Assembly (NCBI GenBank): GCA_039583875.1
Contig: CM077147.1
Coordinates: 112,650,440-112,714,439 of the forward strand
Length of the DNA stretch: 64,000 bases
Reading direction: 5' to 3'
Source of the DNA: Platanthera guangdongensis
Lineage: Eukaryota; Streptophyta; Magnoliopsida; Asparagales; Orchidaceae
Below, one piece after another: positions 1 to 11,254 of this stretch (position 1 is its first letter; every line of letters starts with the position of its first letter). Both the position numbers and the translations under genes were made by a program. The notes beneath the pieces are model-generated. The model was given only the letters and a program-made list of their open reading frames with translations. It searched no databases and was not told where the DNA came from.

Positions 1-2073
1 TAGATCATCTTTCTGAAACCTGATTTGTGCATTCAGATAGTTTACTCCATCCTTGTAGAAAGGTTTCAACCATTGGAGCTTTTCAGTTATGAGCTTCTGA
101 GAATCTTCTATAACAGTTTTAACAGCAATGAGGCTCTCTTGCAATGCTTTGTCAAATTCTTCTTTGGCAGTGGTCAGGGCTGCATTCTAGGCAGTTACTA
201 TATTCTTTAGTTCAGTTACAATGGCATTGTGGGAAGCTATCAAATTATCATTCATCCTTATATGATTCTCCAGAACATAGCCTTGCTTCACTTCAAGCTC
301 TTCAAGTTTTGTCTTCAGTTTCTCTTGATGTGTGGCCAGATAAACTACTGCTTTTCCTCCCTTATGGAAGCAGTCAGTCATTTCTTTCTTATTCAGATTC
401 ATTTCAAATCTGATTGACTTAATATCTTGGGCCAGATCAAATTGCAATGACTTATGCCCTTCATCCATATAGGATTGCAACGCCTGTCTTTGCACATCCA
501 TCTTTATTTGTAAAGCCACCATTAGAGAACTGAAATCTGTAGATGGGGAAGGCTGTGGTGCAGGCTGTGGTGCTATTGTTTGTAAAGCTTTCTTATATGT
601 CTGGCTCCTCCTCTTGAAAACTTGAAATTTTCTCTTCTTGGCTCTTGCAGCCTCTTCATCTTCAGAAGCAGATGTGCTTGCAATATCAACCCTGTCCTTA
701 GGGCTTGAAGGTAAATCCTTGTCAGTCCTAGGAACCTGCTCAGCATCCTTTGGCACTTTAGGTTCCTTCCTTGCAGTTTCCTCAACAATAACCACATGCA
801 CCCCCTCAACATGGGCCTTCTCCCCCTAAGCAGCAGCTTTCTCTTTCTCAAAATCTGTTTGTAGAAGATCTAGGAATAGCTCTTCTAGGGTAAATTCCTG
901 TTGAGTATGAGCTGGAGAAACTCTTATCTCATCAACAACTTGATCAGCAATAGATGTGTCCTCCATGACAATATCTTGGGGTTGACTAGGAATCTGAGGT
1001 TGCAGATTAACATCAGACAATCTGTCAGTCATATCTTCATTTTCAATAGAGAAATCTAATTGGTTGATTTCAGTTATTACCTCAAGTATTGTGTGGGTAG
1101 CTTGTTCACTCTCTAGTGGAGTTGGCTCATCCACCAGTAGAGGTTCCCCCTGGATGGAATCCAGGTTAATTGGGCTAGCTTGTGGTAGCTCCCCCTGCCT
1201 TGGTGCATCTTCTTGTCTAGCAGGTGACTGGCCAACATTTCCAGTGTCTTCTTCATCAGGAGTGAACACAACCTGCTCTTCAGAGCTGCTTGATGATTCT
1301 TGAGCCACAGGGGCTGTCTTTTTCTTCTTCTTCTTCAGGGGTGTTTCCTTCTCAGGAGTTGGCATTTCCTTGGTCAAGACTCTATCCCACCTAGAGAAGA
1401 TTCTCAAATCCATTCTCCTCATGTGGTTAATCTTAGTTCCAGCTGCTTGACTCATCACCTCTGGTATACTACCAGCTAGGTATAGACTTAGTGTTCTCCC
1501 CAAATTGGGCTTCTTCATACTCTCTTTTATCTTATCAAACAATACTGCAGACCAATCAGTATTAAGTTGGAAGATAATTGTTGTCATTAGACTGAACATA
1601 TAAGCAGATATTCTATCATGTCCTCCAGGTTTGCTCAAGATAACCTTGCCAACAATTTCAGATAGGAATTTGCCTTGCATGTTCATTCCCTTCCTATTGA
1701 AAACAGATCCTATTTTCAGATTTGAGTCCAAACCACACAATGTTAATGCTTCTCTAGTCTTAGTAGCAGAAACATCTTCTTCTTCCTTAGTTCTAGGTAG
1801 TTGAAGTACCTTTCTCAGACTCTTAGAAGAGACCTTCACCTTTGCCCCATGAACTCTTGACTTAATTTTGAGTCCTGATTCATCTAGGGTTGCTGCATTC
1901 AGAAATTCCAGGACTTCTTTCTTCCATATCTTGGTCGGTTCTGAAACAAGAAATTCTAATCATGTCTCTTCTATTAGTGTTATCACGCCTTTGATCTCTG
2001 GTTCCGCATCATCACAAGCATGTCGCACGAGTTCATATCCATTATTTACATTCTCTTCTAGCTTGGGAGCCAT
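1..2073 (-). pseudogene. Element A ORF2, damaged extra ORF downstream of pol
   Basis: Start ATG is at 2073-2071 (MAPKLEEN, the same start as in element B). In-frame stops lie at 1962-1960 (TGA), 828-826 and 189-187, yet the same frame aligns with element B ORF2 throughout, so this is one broken gene. Visible parts: an N-terminal region shared by all ORF2 copies here (KFLSEIVGKVILSKPGGHD near 1680-1610), a basic KKKKKK stretch near 1330, an acidic/Pro-rich linker, then a helical, probably coiled-coil part (SLQFDLAQDIKSIRFEMN near 450-400). No signal peptide or membrane segment is seen, so it does not look like an envelope protein. The N-terminus may relate to the Pfam family named putative plant transposon protein; that is unverified. 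Function unknown. Confidence 0.75.
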
Positions 2074-2109
2074 TAGGGTTCGAAGAAATTTGAATCTAGA
2101 GAAGAGAAA

Positions 2110-2555
2110 TGTTGACACACAAGTTTGGTCTCGAAACTTTGGTGAGCGTGTCGACAGACAATGGCGAAAACCTATTTATACCTTTCTAGAATCGAAGATG
2201 AAAGGGCGTGTAAAAATACTTAAATTGTGTCGACACTGGTAATAAGTGTCGACACAGACTTATAATGTCTCGACAACTATGTGTCGACACAAGCATAGTC
2301 GACAGAATATATGTGTCGATACTTGGTTATGTGTCGACACCGCTTTGCTCGACACTTAGTCGAGACTTTACTACACTAATTCTAAGTAAAGCCTAAGTGT
2401 CGACACCACCTTGGATGTGTCGACACCTACTCTGTATGTGTCGACACTAATTCTCTGAAGTGTCGACACAGACTTCCTAGATGTGTCGAAACCATTTCTC
2501 TGAAGTGTCGACACCACTTCTATGTATCGACACAGACAACTCTGTGTGTCGACAT
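2110..2555. repeat. GTGTCGACAC palindrome array between pol and ORF2 of element A
   Basis: This stretch without ORFs holds about a dozen copies of the 10-bp palindrome GTGTCGACAC and near matches (GTCTCGACA, ATGTCGACA), at irregular 15-40 bp spacing, immediately upstream of the ORF2 start. The equivalent gap in element B (18521-18967) carries the same motif. The position suggests a control region for ORF2, but no TATA box is obvious. Confidence 0.85.
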
Positions 2556-2576
2556 TACTTAGCCAATTTTGAAAAC

Positions 2577-5500
2577 TTATTCTAAGTTTATCATCCCTAA
2601 TTCAATTTTGAATTTATTGAATTTGGTTTCATCTAAGGGCTTAGTATACATGTCAGCTAGTTGATTATCTGTATTAACATACTCTAGTGAAATATCTCCT
2701 TTTTCCACATGTTCTCTTAGAAAATGGTATTTTATTTCTATGTGCTTAGTCCTACTATGGGAGACAGGATTGTTTGCAATAGAAATAGCACTAGTAGAAT
2801 CACAAAATAGAGGTGTTCTACTTATTTGTATACCATAGTCTTCTAGCTGATGTTGTAGCCATAGAAGTTGAGCACAGCAACTTCCCGCAGCCACATACTC
2901 TGATTCTGCTGTGGAGATAGCCACACTTGTTTGTTTCTTACTACTCCATGAAATCAGTCTACCACCTAGGAATTGACAGGTACCAGTGGTACTTTTCCTA
3001 TCTTCCTTGCAGCCTGCAAAATCTGCATCTGAATAACCTGTCAGTCCAAAGTCTCCATTCCTAGGGTACCAAAGGCCTAGATAAGGAGTGCCCTTAAGAT
3101 ATCTCAGAATCCTTTTGACTACTGTCAAATGAGACTCTTTAGGGCAAGCTTGGTACCTAGTACAGACACATGTAGCATACATGATATCTGGTCTACTAGC
3201 AGTCAAATACAATAGGGATCCAACTATCCCTCTATACAAAGTCTCATCTACAGGTTTCCCTGCATCATCTTTGCTAAGAGACATACTTGACCCCATAGGA
3301 TTTTTCATGGTACTGGATGATTCCATACCATACTTCCTTATCAATTCTAGAGTGAACTTAGACTGGCATATGGATAAACCATTCTCAGTCTGTCTAACTT
3401 GGAGACCTAAGAAGAACTTAAGTTCCCCCATACTGCTCATTTCAAATTGTCCTTGCATTAGTTTTGCAAACTTTTTGCAAAGAATACTTTCAGTAGACCC
3501 AAATATGATGCCATCTACATATATTTGGACTAGAATGATCTTGCTTCTGGATTCTCTAAGGAATAGAGTCTTGTCTATTTTCCCCCTTGTGAATTTATTC
3601 TCAATGAGGAAACTAGACAAGGTTTCATACCAAGCCCTAGGGGCTTGTTTTAACCCATACAAAGCCTTCCTAAGTCTATAAACATAATTAGGTTTATTTG
3701 AATCAATAAAACCTGATGGATGTTCCACATAGACTTCTTCCTTCAGATTTCCATTCAGAAAAGCTGACTTAACATCCATTTGGTATACTTTAAACCCTTG
3801 ATAGGTTGCATAGGCCAAGAACATCATTATTGCTTCCAGTCTGGCTACTGGAGCAAAGGTTTGATCAAAGTTAATACCTTCTTCCTGCCTATATCCCTTA
3901 GCAACCAGTCTAGCTTTGTTCTTTATAATCACTCCATGTTCATCCATCTTGTTCCTAAAGATCCACTTAGTTCCAATTATGTTGTGGTCTTTTGGTTTAG
4001 GAACAAGCTCCCAGACTTTGCATCTCTTGAACTGATTCAGCTCCTCCTGCATTGCCTCAATCCAATGAGAGTCTAGGATGGCTTCTTCAAATTTCTTTGG
4101 CTCTACTTGGGATAGAAAATTGGAGTAGAGTACTGAACTTAGATTTCTGCTCCTTGTTTGTACCCCTTGTCTGAGATCACCAATAATTTGATTGGCTGGA
4201 TGATCTTTTAGATGTCTATTAGCTGGAGGCAGCCTGTCTTCAGGTTGTACTCCTTCAGCTTCTTCAACTTGCTGCACCCCTTGGTCTTCTTCTACATCAG
4301 GTGCATCTAGTACTCCCCCTGGACAACAGCCACTATCATCTACATGCTGACTTGCAGTAGATCCTTCTTCAATAGTGAGCTTATCGATCTTCTTAGTCAC
4401 ACCTGTGGAGCTGCAAATACTTCTAGACAATTCATTGTTAATGAGTCTAGCTTTATCAAACACTACATGTACTGACTCCTCTACAAATTGAGTAGTCAAG
4501 TTGTAGACCCTATAAGCCTTACTGTTGTTGCTGTACCCAACAAAGATCCCCTCTTGGGATTTGGCAGCAAACTTGGTTAAGTAAGACTTACCATTGTTAA
4601 GTATATAGCATTTACAACCAAAGATCCTGAATAGGATAGGTTTGGTTTTCTGCCTTTCACAATCTCATAGGGGGTCTTGTTTTGACTTTTGGTGATAGTA
4701 GCCCTATTAATTACATGGCATGCAGTGTTTACTGCCTCAGCCCAGAAATATTCTGGGAGAGATGTGTCACTTAATAGGGTTCTACCAGCCTCTATCAAGG
4801 TTCTATTTTTCCTTTCAGTAATGCCATTTTGCTGAGGTGGTCTTGGTGAAGAAAATTCCTGAAATATCCCAAATTCTTCACATAGCTTTGTCATACTGTC
4901 AGACTGGAATTCAGTACCATGGTCACTTCTTATTTTTACCACTGTACTGTCTAACTCATTCTGAATTTGTTTGACAAAACTATAAAAGATACTAGGAGTT
5001 TCAGATTTCTGTCTAAGGAAGAACACCCAGGAAAACCTTGAGTAGTCATCTACAACTACAAATGTGTAGACCTTGCTACCTAGGCTGTGAACTTGCATAG
5101 GACCAAAAAGATCCATATGCAAGAGGTATAAGCACCTCACAACATCTTTGTTTTCAATGCTATTAAAGGTGGATCTAGTCTGCTTGCCCTTTTGACAAGC
5201 TGAGCAAATTCCATCTTTAATACACTTAACCTGAGGATCATTCCTCACTAACTCTTTGCTATAGAGTTGGCCAATTATCTTGTAGTTAAGATGGGCTAGC
5301 CTCTTGTGCCATTTGACACAATGAGAGACTTTCTCATCAGCTACAAGACACACAGGAGAAACATTGTTCTCACACATAATGTCTAGACAATAGACATTTC
5401 TCTTCCGATAACCAGTCAGAATGATCTCTTGATCATTTGATCTCCTGATATGACAACCATCTTTGACAAATGAGATGTCATATCCTAAATCACTCAACTG

Positions 5501-5749
5501 ACTTATACTAATGAGGTTGTGTTTCAAACCTTTAACATAAGCCACTTGAGTAATTGTTATAAGGTTGCTAGAAATGTTACCAAAACCTTTGATCATTCCT
5601 TTTTTAGAACCACCAAAGGTGACTTTAGGACCATCCTTGATTGGTGTGTAGTCCTTTAGCAATCCCCTAGTTCTAGTCATGTGCCTGGAACATCCACTGT
5701 CCAAGTAACATATTGGGGCATGGTCACTTGGACTCACCTGCAAAACAGA
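2577..5749 (-). pseudogene. pol: Element A pol (protease, integrase, RT, RNase H), with a frameshift and a mutated RT active site
   Basis: Domains in order: aspartic protease (YLDSGCSRHM near 5700), GAG-pre-integrase zinc region (H and CSACQKGK near 5190), integrase core with LFGP, SDHGTEF and NGITERKNR (the D, D, E residues are present), then RT and RNase H (4499-2577). The RT motif normally YVDD reads YVDG (Gly codon at 3512-3510), removing one of two catalytic aspartates. RNase H keeps DADFAG, STAESEY and the FCD motif. A one-base deletion relative to B near 4640 shifts the frame in the integrase C-terminus, so the polyprotein is broken into 5743-4577 and 4499-2577. The first pol codons follow an in-frame TAA that ends gag. 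Confidence 0.9.
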
Positions 5750-7756
5750 TTAGTTAACCTTAGAACCCAAAGAATTCTTAGGTCCTTGGTGCTGGTTAGT
5801 TTGCCTCTTAACAAAACTACCTTTAGCTTTTCTAGCAGGCAGATTGCTACTCACCTTGGCACTTGAATTGTGCCAACAGTCTATGGCAAAGTGGCCTATC
5901 TTTCCACAACACCAGCACTCAAAGCTGTTGTACCTTTGCTTAGGTACAACCCTGGCTGTTTTGTCTACAGCAGGCTTATTGAGTACTGGGGCTTTGGCCT
6001 TAGACTTGGACTGAACAGTCCTGGCAGGTTTAGCAAACCCCAATCCAGTTTTACCTTTCTGTGAAATGAACTCATCTATCAAAGGTAGAACAGACTTTGG
6101 TTTAGAAAACCTTGCTACTATATCTCTCTCCTTCTGAAGACTAATCTCCAGATTTCTGATTTGATCATTCTTGAATGTAATAGTCCCCATCTGAATAATA
6201 GTTATGTGCTTCAGTCTGGCTATTTCATTTAATTTTTGATCAATCAACTTTTCAAAATCTGTTGCAGCCACTTTAAGATCAGCAATCTCCTTAGCCCGAC
6301 TCTTGGTCAAGGATTTGCTTTTCTTCAAAGCTTGCAACACTACCCTATATTCATCAATCAATTGATGAATATCTCCTTCAGATTCAGATCCACTCTCATC
6401 ACTAGATGATGATGTATCTGAATCTGACTCAGTACTAGAAATTGAACTAATAGAACAATTTTGTACCTGACTTGGTCCAGGCTGATCCTGGATTTTGTCT
6501 CCTTCTGACAAGGCCATCAGTCCCTGGCACTGATTGTCCTCTTGCTCATATATTGAGTTCATTAATTGGATGAAATCTTCTTCTTCTTCAGCAAACAGTC
6601 CAATGTAAGCTTCAGCTTCTGAATCAGTTTCTGAAGAAGACATATCTTACAGACTTTTGTCCTTCTTAGCAACAAAGGACCTTTCCTTTTTGCCCTTGAT
6701 TTGAGTCTTCTTCTTATCAGTTGACTCTTTCCTCTTCTCTGGACAGTCAGCAACAACATGTCCCTGTTTGTTACAACAATAACAGACTATCTTTGAAGAT
6801 GTAGTTCTACTTGACTTGGGCTTTATCCTGTCATTCTTTGATGACTTCTGTGAAGTGGATGGCTTAGACCTCCACTGTTTCTTCTTTAGGAACTTCTGAA
6901 AATGTCTTGTAAAAGCTGCAAAGTCCTCATCACTCTCACTGCTTTCAGAATTCTTACTTTCTGACTCATCTGTCTCAGTCTCAGCAACTTTTGGAGGTGG
7001 AGATGGAGACTTACTTTTATATTTCCTAGTGGCTTCTGTCTTGAAAGCCACAACTCTTTCTTTATGCTCAACTCTGGTAGTCTTCTCTTCCTCCTTCCTA
7101 ACCATTAGTTGCATTTCATAGGATAACAGCTTTCCAAACAATGTTGGAGGAGGAATGTCTGCTAATTTGGCCATTTCCCTTATGACACAAATTTTGGTAT
7201 CCCAGTCTTTGGTTAGGGATCTCAAGAACTTATCATTCAGCTCATAGTTGCCGAATTCTCTTACATAAGACATCAACTCATTGACAATCCTATAGAATTT
7301 CTTGTAACATTCTGTTATACTATCAGACCTGCCTTGTCTGAAACTTTCATACTCCTGATTTAATAAAGACTTCCTGTCCTGTCTAACTTCTTCAGATCCC
7401 TCCATGTACACTATCAGTGTGTCCCACATTTCCTTTGATGTTTTACAGTGAATCAAGTTCTGGAATGTGACATCATCTATTGTACTCACAATAATATTCT
7501 GGGCCCTCTTGTCCATAGTGGCCAGAATAATCTCATCTTTAGTCATCTCTGAAAAGTCCTTAGGGGTTCTCTGATTTGCATCCAGGACTGATACTTTCAT
7601 AGGCACATATGACCCTTCTTTGACTGTGATATAGATTCTAGGGTCAGAGGCTTGCATAAATAGTCTAACCCTTTCTTTCCAGATGCCAAAAATCTCCTTT
7701 CTACAAATTGGCAACTTCATGGATCCAAGTTCTTTGTGATTCTCTGTGGAACACAT
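5750..7756 (-). pseudogene. gag: Element A gag (capsid/nucleocapsid), split by one in-frame stop
   Basis: Starts at ATG 7756 (MCSTENHKELGSMKLPIC) about 85 bases after the primer site. The N-terminal half is the copia UBN2-type capsid region (FGIWKERVRLFM, KEMWDTLIVYMEGS). A first CCHC knuckle (CYCCNKQGHVVADC) is near 6785-6740 and a second (CWCCGKIGHFAIDC) near 5925-5880. Two knuckles separated by an acidic Ser-rich linker and a coiled-coil-like stretch is longer than standard copia gag and is shared with element B. TAA at 6649-6647 interrupts the frame where B reads Ser-Glu. The terminal TAA (5752-5750) separates gag from pol in the same frame. Confidence 0.88.
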
Positions 7757-7843
7757 TTTCTTGATTTTCTTGATTCTGCACTTGATTATACTGAATCTGC
7801 CAACAGGATCTTGTACTCAGACAGTTATGTCCTTTTTGAGTAA

Positions 7844-7859
7844 CCTCCCTCTGATACCA
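7844..7859 (-). other. Primer binding site of element A
   Basis: On the minus strand, TGGTATCAGAGGGAGG lies two bases inside the 5' LTR. TGGTATCAGAGC-type sites pair with the 3' end of initiator Met tRNA and prime minus-strand synthesis in plant copia elements. Confidence 0.9.
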
Positions 7860-7861
7860 CT

Positions 7862-9796
7862 TGAAAGAAATTATACCTAATCACCTAGGGGGGGGTGAAT
7901 AGGTGACCTTAATCTTTTTAAACTTTTAGGCAGATTTAATCACAGATTTCACAGAACATAAAACAGCAACCACAGAATCATACACACACAGAGTACACAC
8001 AGTTTTATAGTGGTTCCCCAAGGTTTGGGTACATCCACTTTCCCCCTTCGCCTATCTAGTAGTGTACTAGATTCGGCCAAACTCCTCCACTATTCCTCAG
8101 ATCCTCAGATCTTACACTCAGAACCACAACCAGGTCCATACAACTCAGGCTCAAGGCCCTACCACTCAGTCTTCACAAATATCTACACTCAGCCTTCAAC
8201 AAGGCCCACACTCAGCCCTCAACAAGGCCTACACTCAGAGAAATGGATCTCCTACACTCAGGCACACAGGCCCTACCACTCAGCCTTTATTATTTCAGGC
8301 TTACAACTCAGATCCCCAAGGATCCTACAAGAAATTAAAGTTACAAAGTATAAACCTACAAATCAGAGTAAGAGAGAAGAGTTGACAGGTTTCTTGATGA
8401 GTTCTTGGAAGAACTTTGCTGAGATCAACCTCCCTTGGCTTTCTTCAAAGCTTCTTAAATTTAGAACACAATAGGGTTGAGTCTCTATACAGGTGATCTT
8501 CAATCACTGCTAACTTAAGAATCAGAACTAAGTCTAAAACTTTCTTCACAACCTGTTTCAACAGCTGTATTCTTGGAAGGAGCTCTCTCTCTCCAACTTC
8601 TTAGGTCTTCACTTGAATTGATTCTTCAATGAATTGCTTCCAACTCTTCTTTGATTGTTGTTGATCCTCTTCTTCTGTTGACAGAATAAGCCTTTATATA
8701 GGCTTCCTTCATGGTGACCGGCTGATCCGGTTCCTAATAACTTTCTAACATCTCTGACAGTTGCAGTAGACCGGCTGGAGTGGCAGCTTTGAAGTCATCC
8801 AGTCACTTCTTGAATTTTCTGTAACTGTCTGAAAGTGTCGAGACAGTCAGTCTTTAAGTGTCAACACTTATAGACTAAGTGTCGACACAAGTTGACTAAG
8901 TGTCGACACTAGCCTTCATGGTGTCGACACAACTCCTTGTGTTGTAGAATCTGCTTCTCGACACTGCTTCTTCAACATGTGTCGACACTGATCCTGTGTG
9001 TCGACACAAGTCCTTCTTCTTTGATACTTAGCTGATTTCTTGTAAGTGTCGACATAACTCCTTTGTGTCGACACATCTTCTTGTGTTGATACTTGCTGAG
9101 TGTCGACACAATTTCTTAGTGTCGACACTTGCCTTCTGTGTTGATACTTGTGAGTGTCGACACATCTCCTTTGTGTCGACACTTGTACTTAGACTTTATT
9201 GAAATTTGCTGAGTGTCGACACAGCCTCTTAGTGTCGACACTTTCTTCATGTGTTGAGACTTTTGCTGTGTGTCGACACTGATCCTTTGTGTCGACACAT
9301 TCTTCATGTGTTGAGACTTTGGCTAAGTGTCGACACATCTCCTTTGTGTCGACACTTATACTTAGAATTTGTTGAACTTTTGCTGAGTGTCGACACAGCC
9401 TCCAAGTGTCGACACTTTCTGATGTCGACAAAGTTCCTCTGGGTGTCGACACAGCTTCTAAGTGTCGACACTGCTTCTCTGGACATTTCTTCATTGAGTG
9501 TTGACACAGCCTGTATGTGTCGAAACTTTCCTTCTGGTGTCGACTCTGCATCCCTAGTGTCGACACAATTACTCCAAGTGTCGACACTGCTTCTCTGGGT
9601 ATCGACACAAGTCTTCTTAAGTGTCGACACTTTTCTTCTGGGTGTCGACACATGAACTTAGAAACTTTTCAGCTTTCCCTGCAAATACTTAACCTGCACA
9701 ACTAAACTCAAAACACATCAAATACATTTTGATGTATATCATTGAGTAGGGTGAGGCTTCTTCAAATCAGGTACATGTATTCTAATGTACCCAACA
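7862..9796 (-). repeat. 5' LTR of element A (1935 bp)
   Basis: Ends are TG (plus 7862-7863) and CA (9795-9796). On the minus strand it contains, in order, the conserved TGTTGGGTACAT start, the palindrome array (9652-8834), a TATATAAAGG box near 8702-8694, a repeat-rich leader with CTGAGTGTAGG units (about 8290-8100), the conserved GGGGAACCACTATAA box (about 8024-8003) and the C-tract box before the end. ORFs in this stretch are by-products of the repeats. Confidence 0.88.
8834..9652. repeat. GTGTCGACAC palindrome array in the element A LTR
   Basis: Several tens of copies of GTGTCGACAC and one-base variants (GTGTTGACAC, GTGTCAACAC, GTATCGACAC) cover U3 upstream of the TATA box. Spacing is irregular, about 15-35 bp, with unlike spacers, so this is a motif array and not a simple tandem satellite. 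Confidence 0.9.
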
Positions 9797-10640
9797 GATA
9801 CAACAGGTTCGACTGTTGGTGCTGTAGCAAGTTTGGTCACTTTGCCATCGATTGGTGGTTTAATTCCAGAAATTTTGCAACTCCTCAAGTTGGCACTATG
9901 ATAAAGACCACTCATAATGGTAACACTTGTAGGGGGAGTATTCTAACCTGAGAGCAAGGACCCAAACGTATTTGGGTTCCTAAGGCAAACTAATTATGAT
10001 TGCATGTATGTACAAAGGCCACCAAAACGCCTATCTGATATTTAGATAGTGGATGTTCTCGGCACATGACCGGGACAAGAAGCCTACTTCAGAATTACTC
10101 TCCAGTCTTGAACGAACCAAAGGTCATCTTTGGAGGTTCAGACCGAGGAATCACGAAAGGCTATTGTATAATTACTAATGGTAGTGTATCCTTCTCAGAT
10201 GTAGCTTATGTTGAAGGATTGGAACACAATCTTATAAGCATAAGCTAACTCTGCGATAAAGGATACATAGTTGAATTCCATGCTGATAAGTGTTTGATAA
10301 AATCTGTTGACAATATGGAAACGATTCTATCCGGCACTCGAAGCAGGAACATATTTTGTTTAAATTTCATTTATATAGACTCATCTACACCAATGTGCTT
10401 TCTTGTTGACCAATGGAAAAAGTGGCTAGCACATATTAAGTCCAAAACTATTAATAAAGTTTTTTCACTGAATTTAGTACGCGATGCCCCAAATGTCAAG
10501 TACGTCAAAGATATACCTTGTCATGCATGTGTACAAGGCAAGCAAAAAAGGGCTACCTTTAAAAGCGTTATTGACAAATATTCTAATAGATGTCTCCATC
10601 TACTCCATATGGACTTGTTTGGTCCACTGCAAATTAGAAC
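9797..10640 (+). pseudogene. Element D: copia gag/protease/pre-integrase fragment
   Basis: Plus-strand remnant of a third copia subfamily. It begins in a nucleocapsid CCHC knuckle (CWCCSKFGHFAIDW, last Cys changed to Trp), continues through a remnant of the gag-pol junction, the protease region (catalytic site altered; HMTGTRSLLQNYSP follows) and the GAG-pre-integrase zinc region (CHACVQGKQKR) and stops in the first integrase motif (HMDLFGPLQI). A stop codon (near 10246) and a shortened HxxxxH region show decay. The left edge is cut by the LTR of element A, inside the knuckle codons, and the right edge meets element C in the opposite orientation near 10640. Confidence 0.75.
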
Positions 10641-11106
10641 CTAGAGAAGTCATCTACAATAACTAAAGTATATGACTTCACTCCCAGGCTTTGTAGAACA
10701 ATTGGTCCAAAAAGGTCCAAATGAAGTAGATACAAAATCCTAGGTGAATCACTCTTATTAAATGATTTAAAACTATTTTTAGTTTGCTTGCCTTCTTTAC
10801 AAGCCTTGCAAAGGCTTTCCTTCTTGTAGAGGCAAGAGGGAAATCCTCTAACAAGGTTGTCCCTAAATAACCTAGCAATGTTTCTTAGATTTACATACCC
10901 TAGCCTTTTGTGCCACAAAGTATTATTATTGCTAACCTGGTTAAACAAACAGATTTCTTAACAAGCAGAATTAAAGTCAATTAAATAGATATTACCTAAC
11001 CTAATACCTGATAACACAGTAATGCTGTTTAGAGAAATATTAAATTTAGATTTAGTAAAACATACCTCATAACCTGCCTCATATAGTTATCCTATGGATA
11101 TCATGT
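10641..11106 (-). pseudogene. pol: Element C pol, downstream remnant (pre-integrase to start of integrase)
   Basis: Minus-strand coding sequence LWHKRLGYVNL, CKACKEGKQTK, HLDLFGP, VIVDDFSRF: the GAG-pre-integrase zinc motif and first integrase Asp. It continues the reading interrupted at 24193: GLKH on the far side of element B joins NMISI here. In-frame stops occur (for example near 11090 and 10960). The rest of integrase, RT, RNase H, any ORF2 and the 3' LTR of element C are missing, lost at the junction with element D near 10640. Confidence 0.82.
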
Positions 11107-11111
11107 TATGT
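11107..11111. repeat. Target site duplication TATGT, left copy (element B)
   Basis: TATGT immediately precedes the TG of the 5' LTR of B and is repeated at 24188-24192 after its 3' LTR. A 5-bp duplication is usual for copia integration. Removing B and one copy restores the element C reading frame across GLKH-NMISI. Confidence 0.95.
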
Positions 11112-11254
11112 TGTTGGGTACATTGGTCAAATGTACCTGATTTGAAGAAGCCTCACCCAACTCAATGATATACATCATAATGTATTTGATGTATGTTGAG
11201 TTTACTTGTGCAGGTTATGTAATCACTGGACTGAAGCAAAAAGTTTCTAAGTCC

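Larger units (their letters stand above)
1..9796 (-). mobile_element. Element A: SIRE/Maximus-like Ty1/copia retrotransposon, 3' end beyond the window
   Basis: Read on the minus strand the order is 5' LTR (9796-7862), primer site, gag, pol (protease, integrase, RT, RNase H), a palindrome array, then an extra ORF (ORF2) that runs off the left edge. PR-INT-RT-RH order is Ty1/copia; an extra ORF after pol and a stop codon between gag and pol are features known from the SIRE lineage. The right end, CCCAACA at 9790-9796, matches the inverted TGTTGGG start of element B. The next bases (GATAC, 9797-9801) lie inside gag coding sequence of element D, so A probably inserted there. The 3' LTR and second target duplication are outside the window. 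Confidence 0.9.

Noticed and set aside
187..2073. ORF2 as an envelope (env) gene
   Set aside because: No signal peptide, transmembrane segment or Cys-rich ectodomain is seen in any of the ORF2 copies. They are charged, Pro/Ser-rich and coiled-coil-like.
8010..8474. Open frame of 154 codons in the element A LTR; similar at 12662-12982 and 23689-24009
   Set aside because: It follows the CTGAGTGTAGG repeats and conserved LTR box. It is antisense or sense to a leader without protein-like features and is shared only because the LTRs are related.
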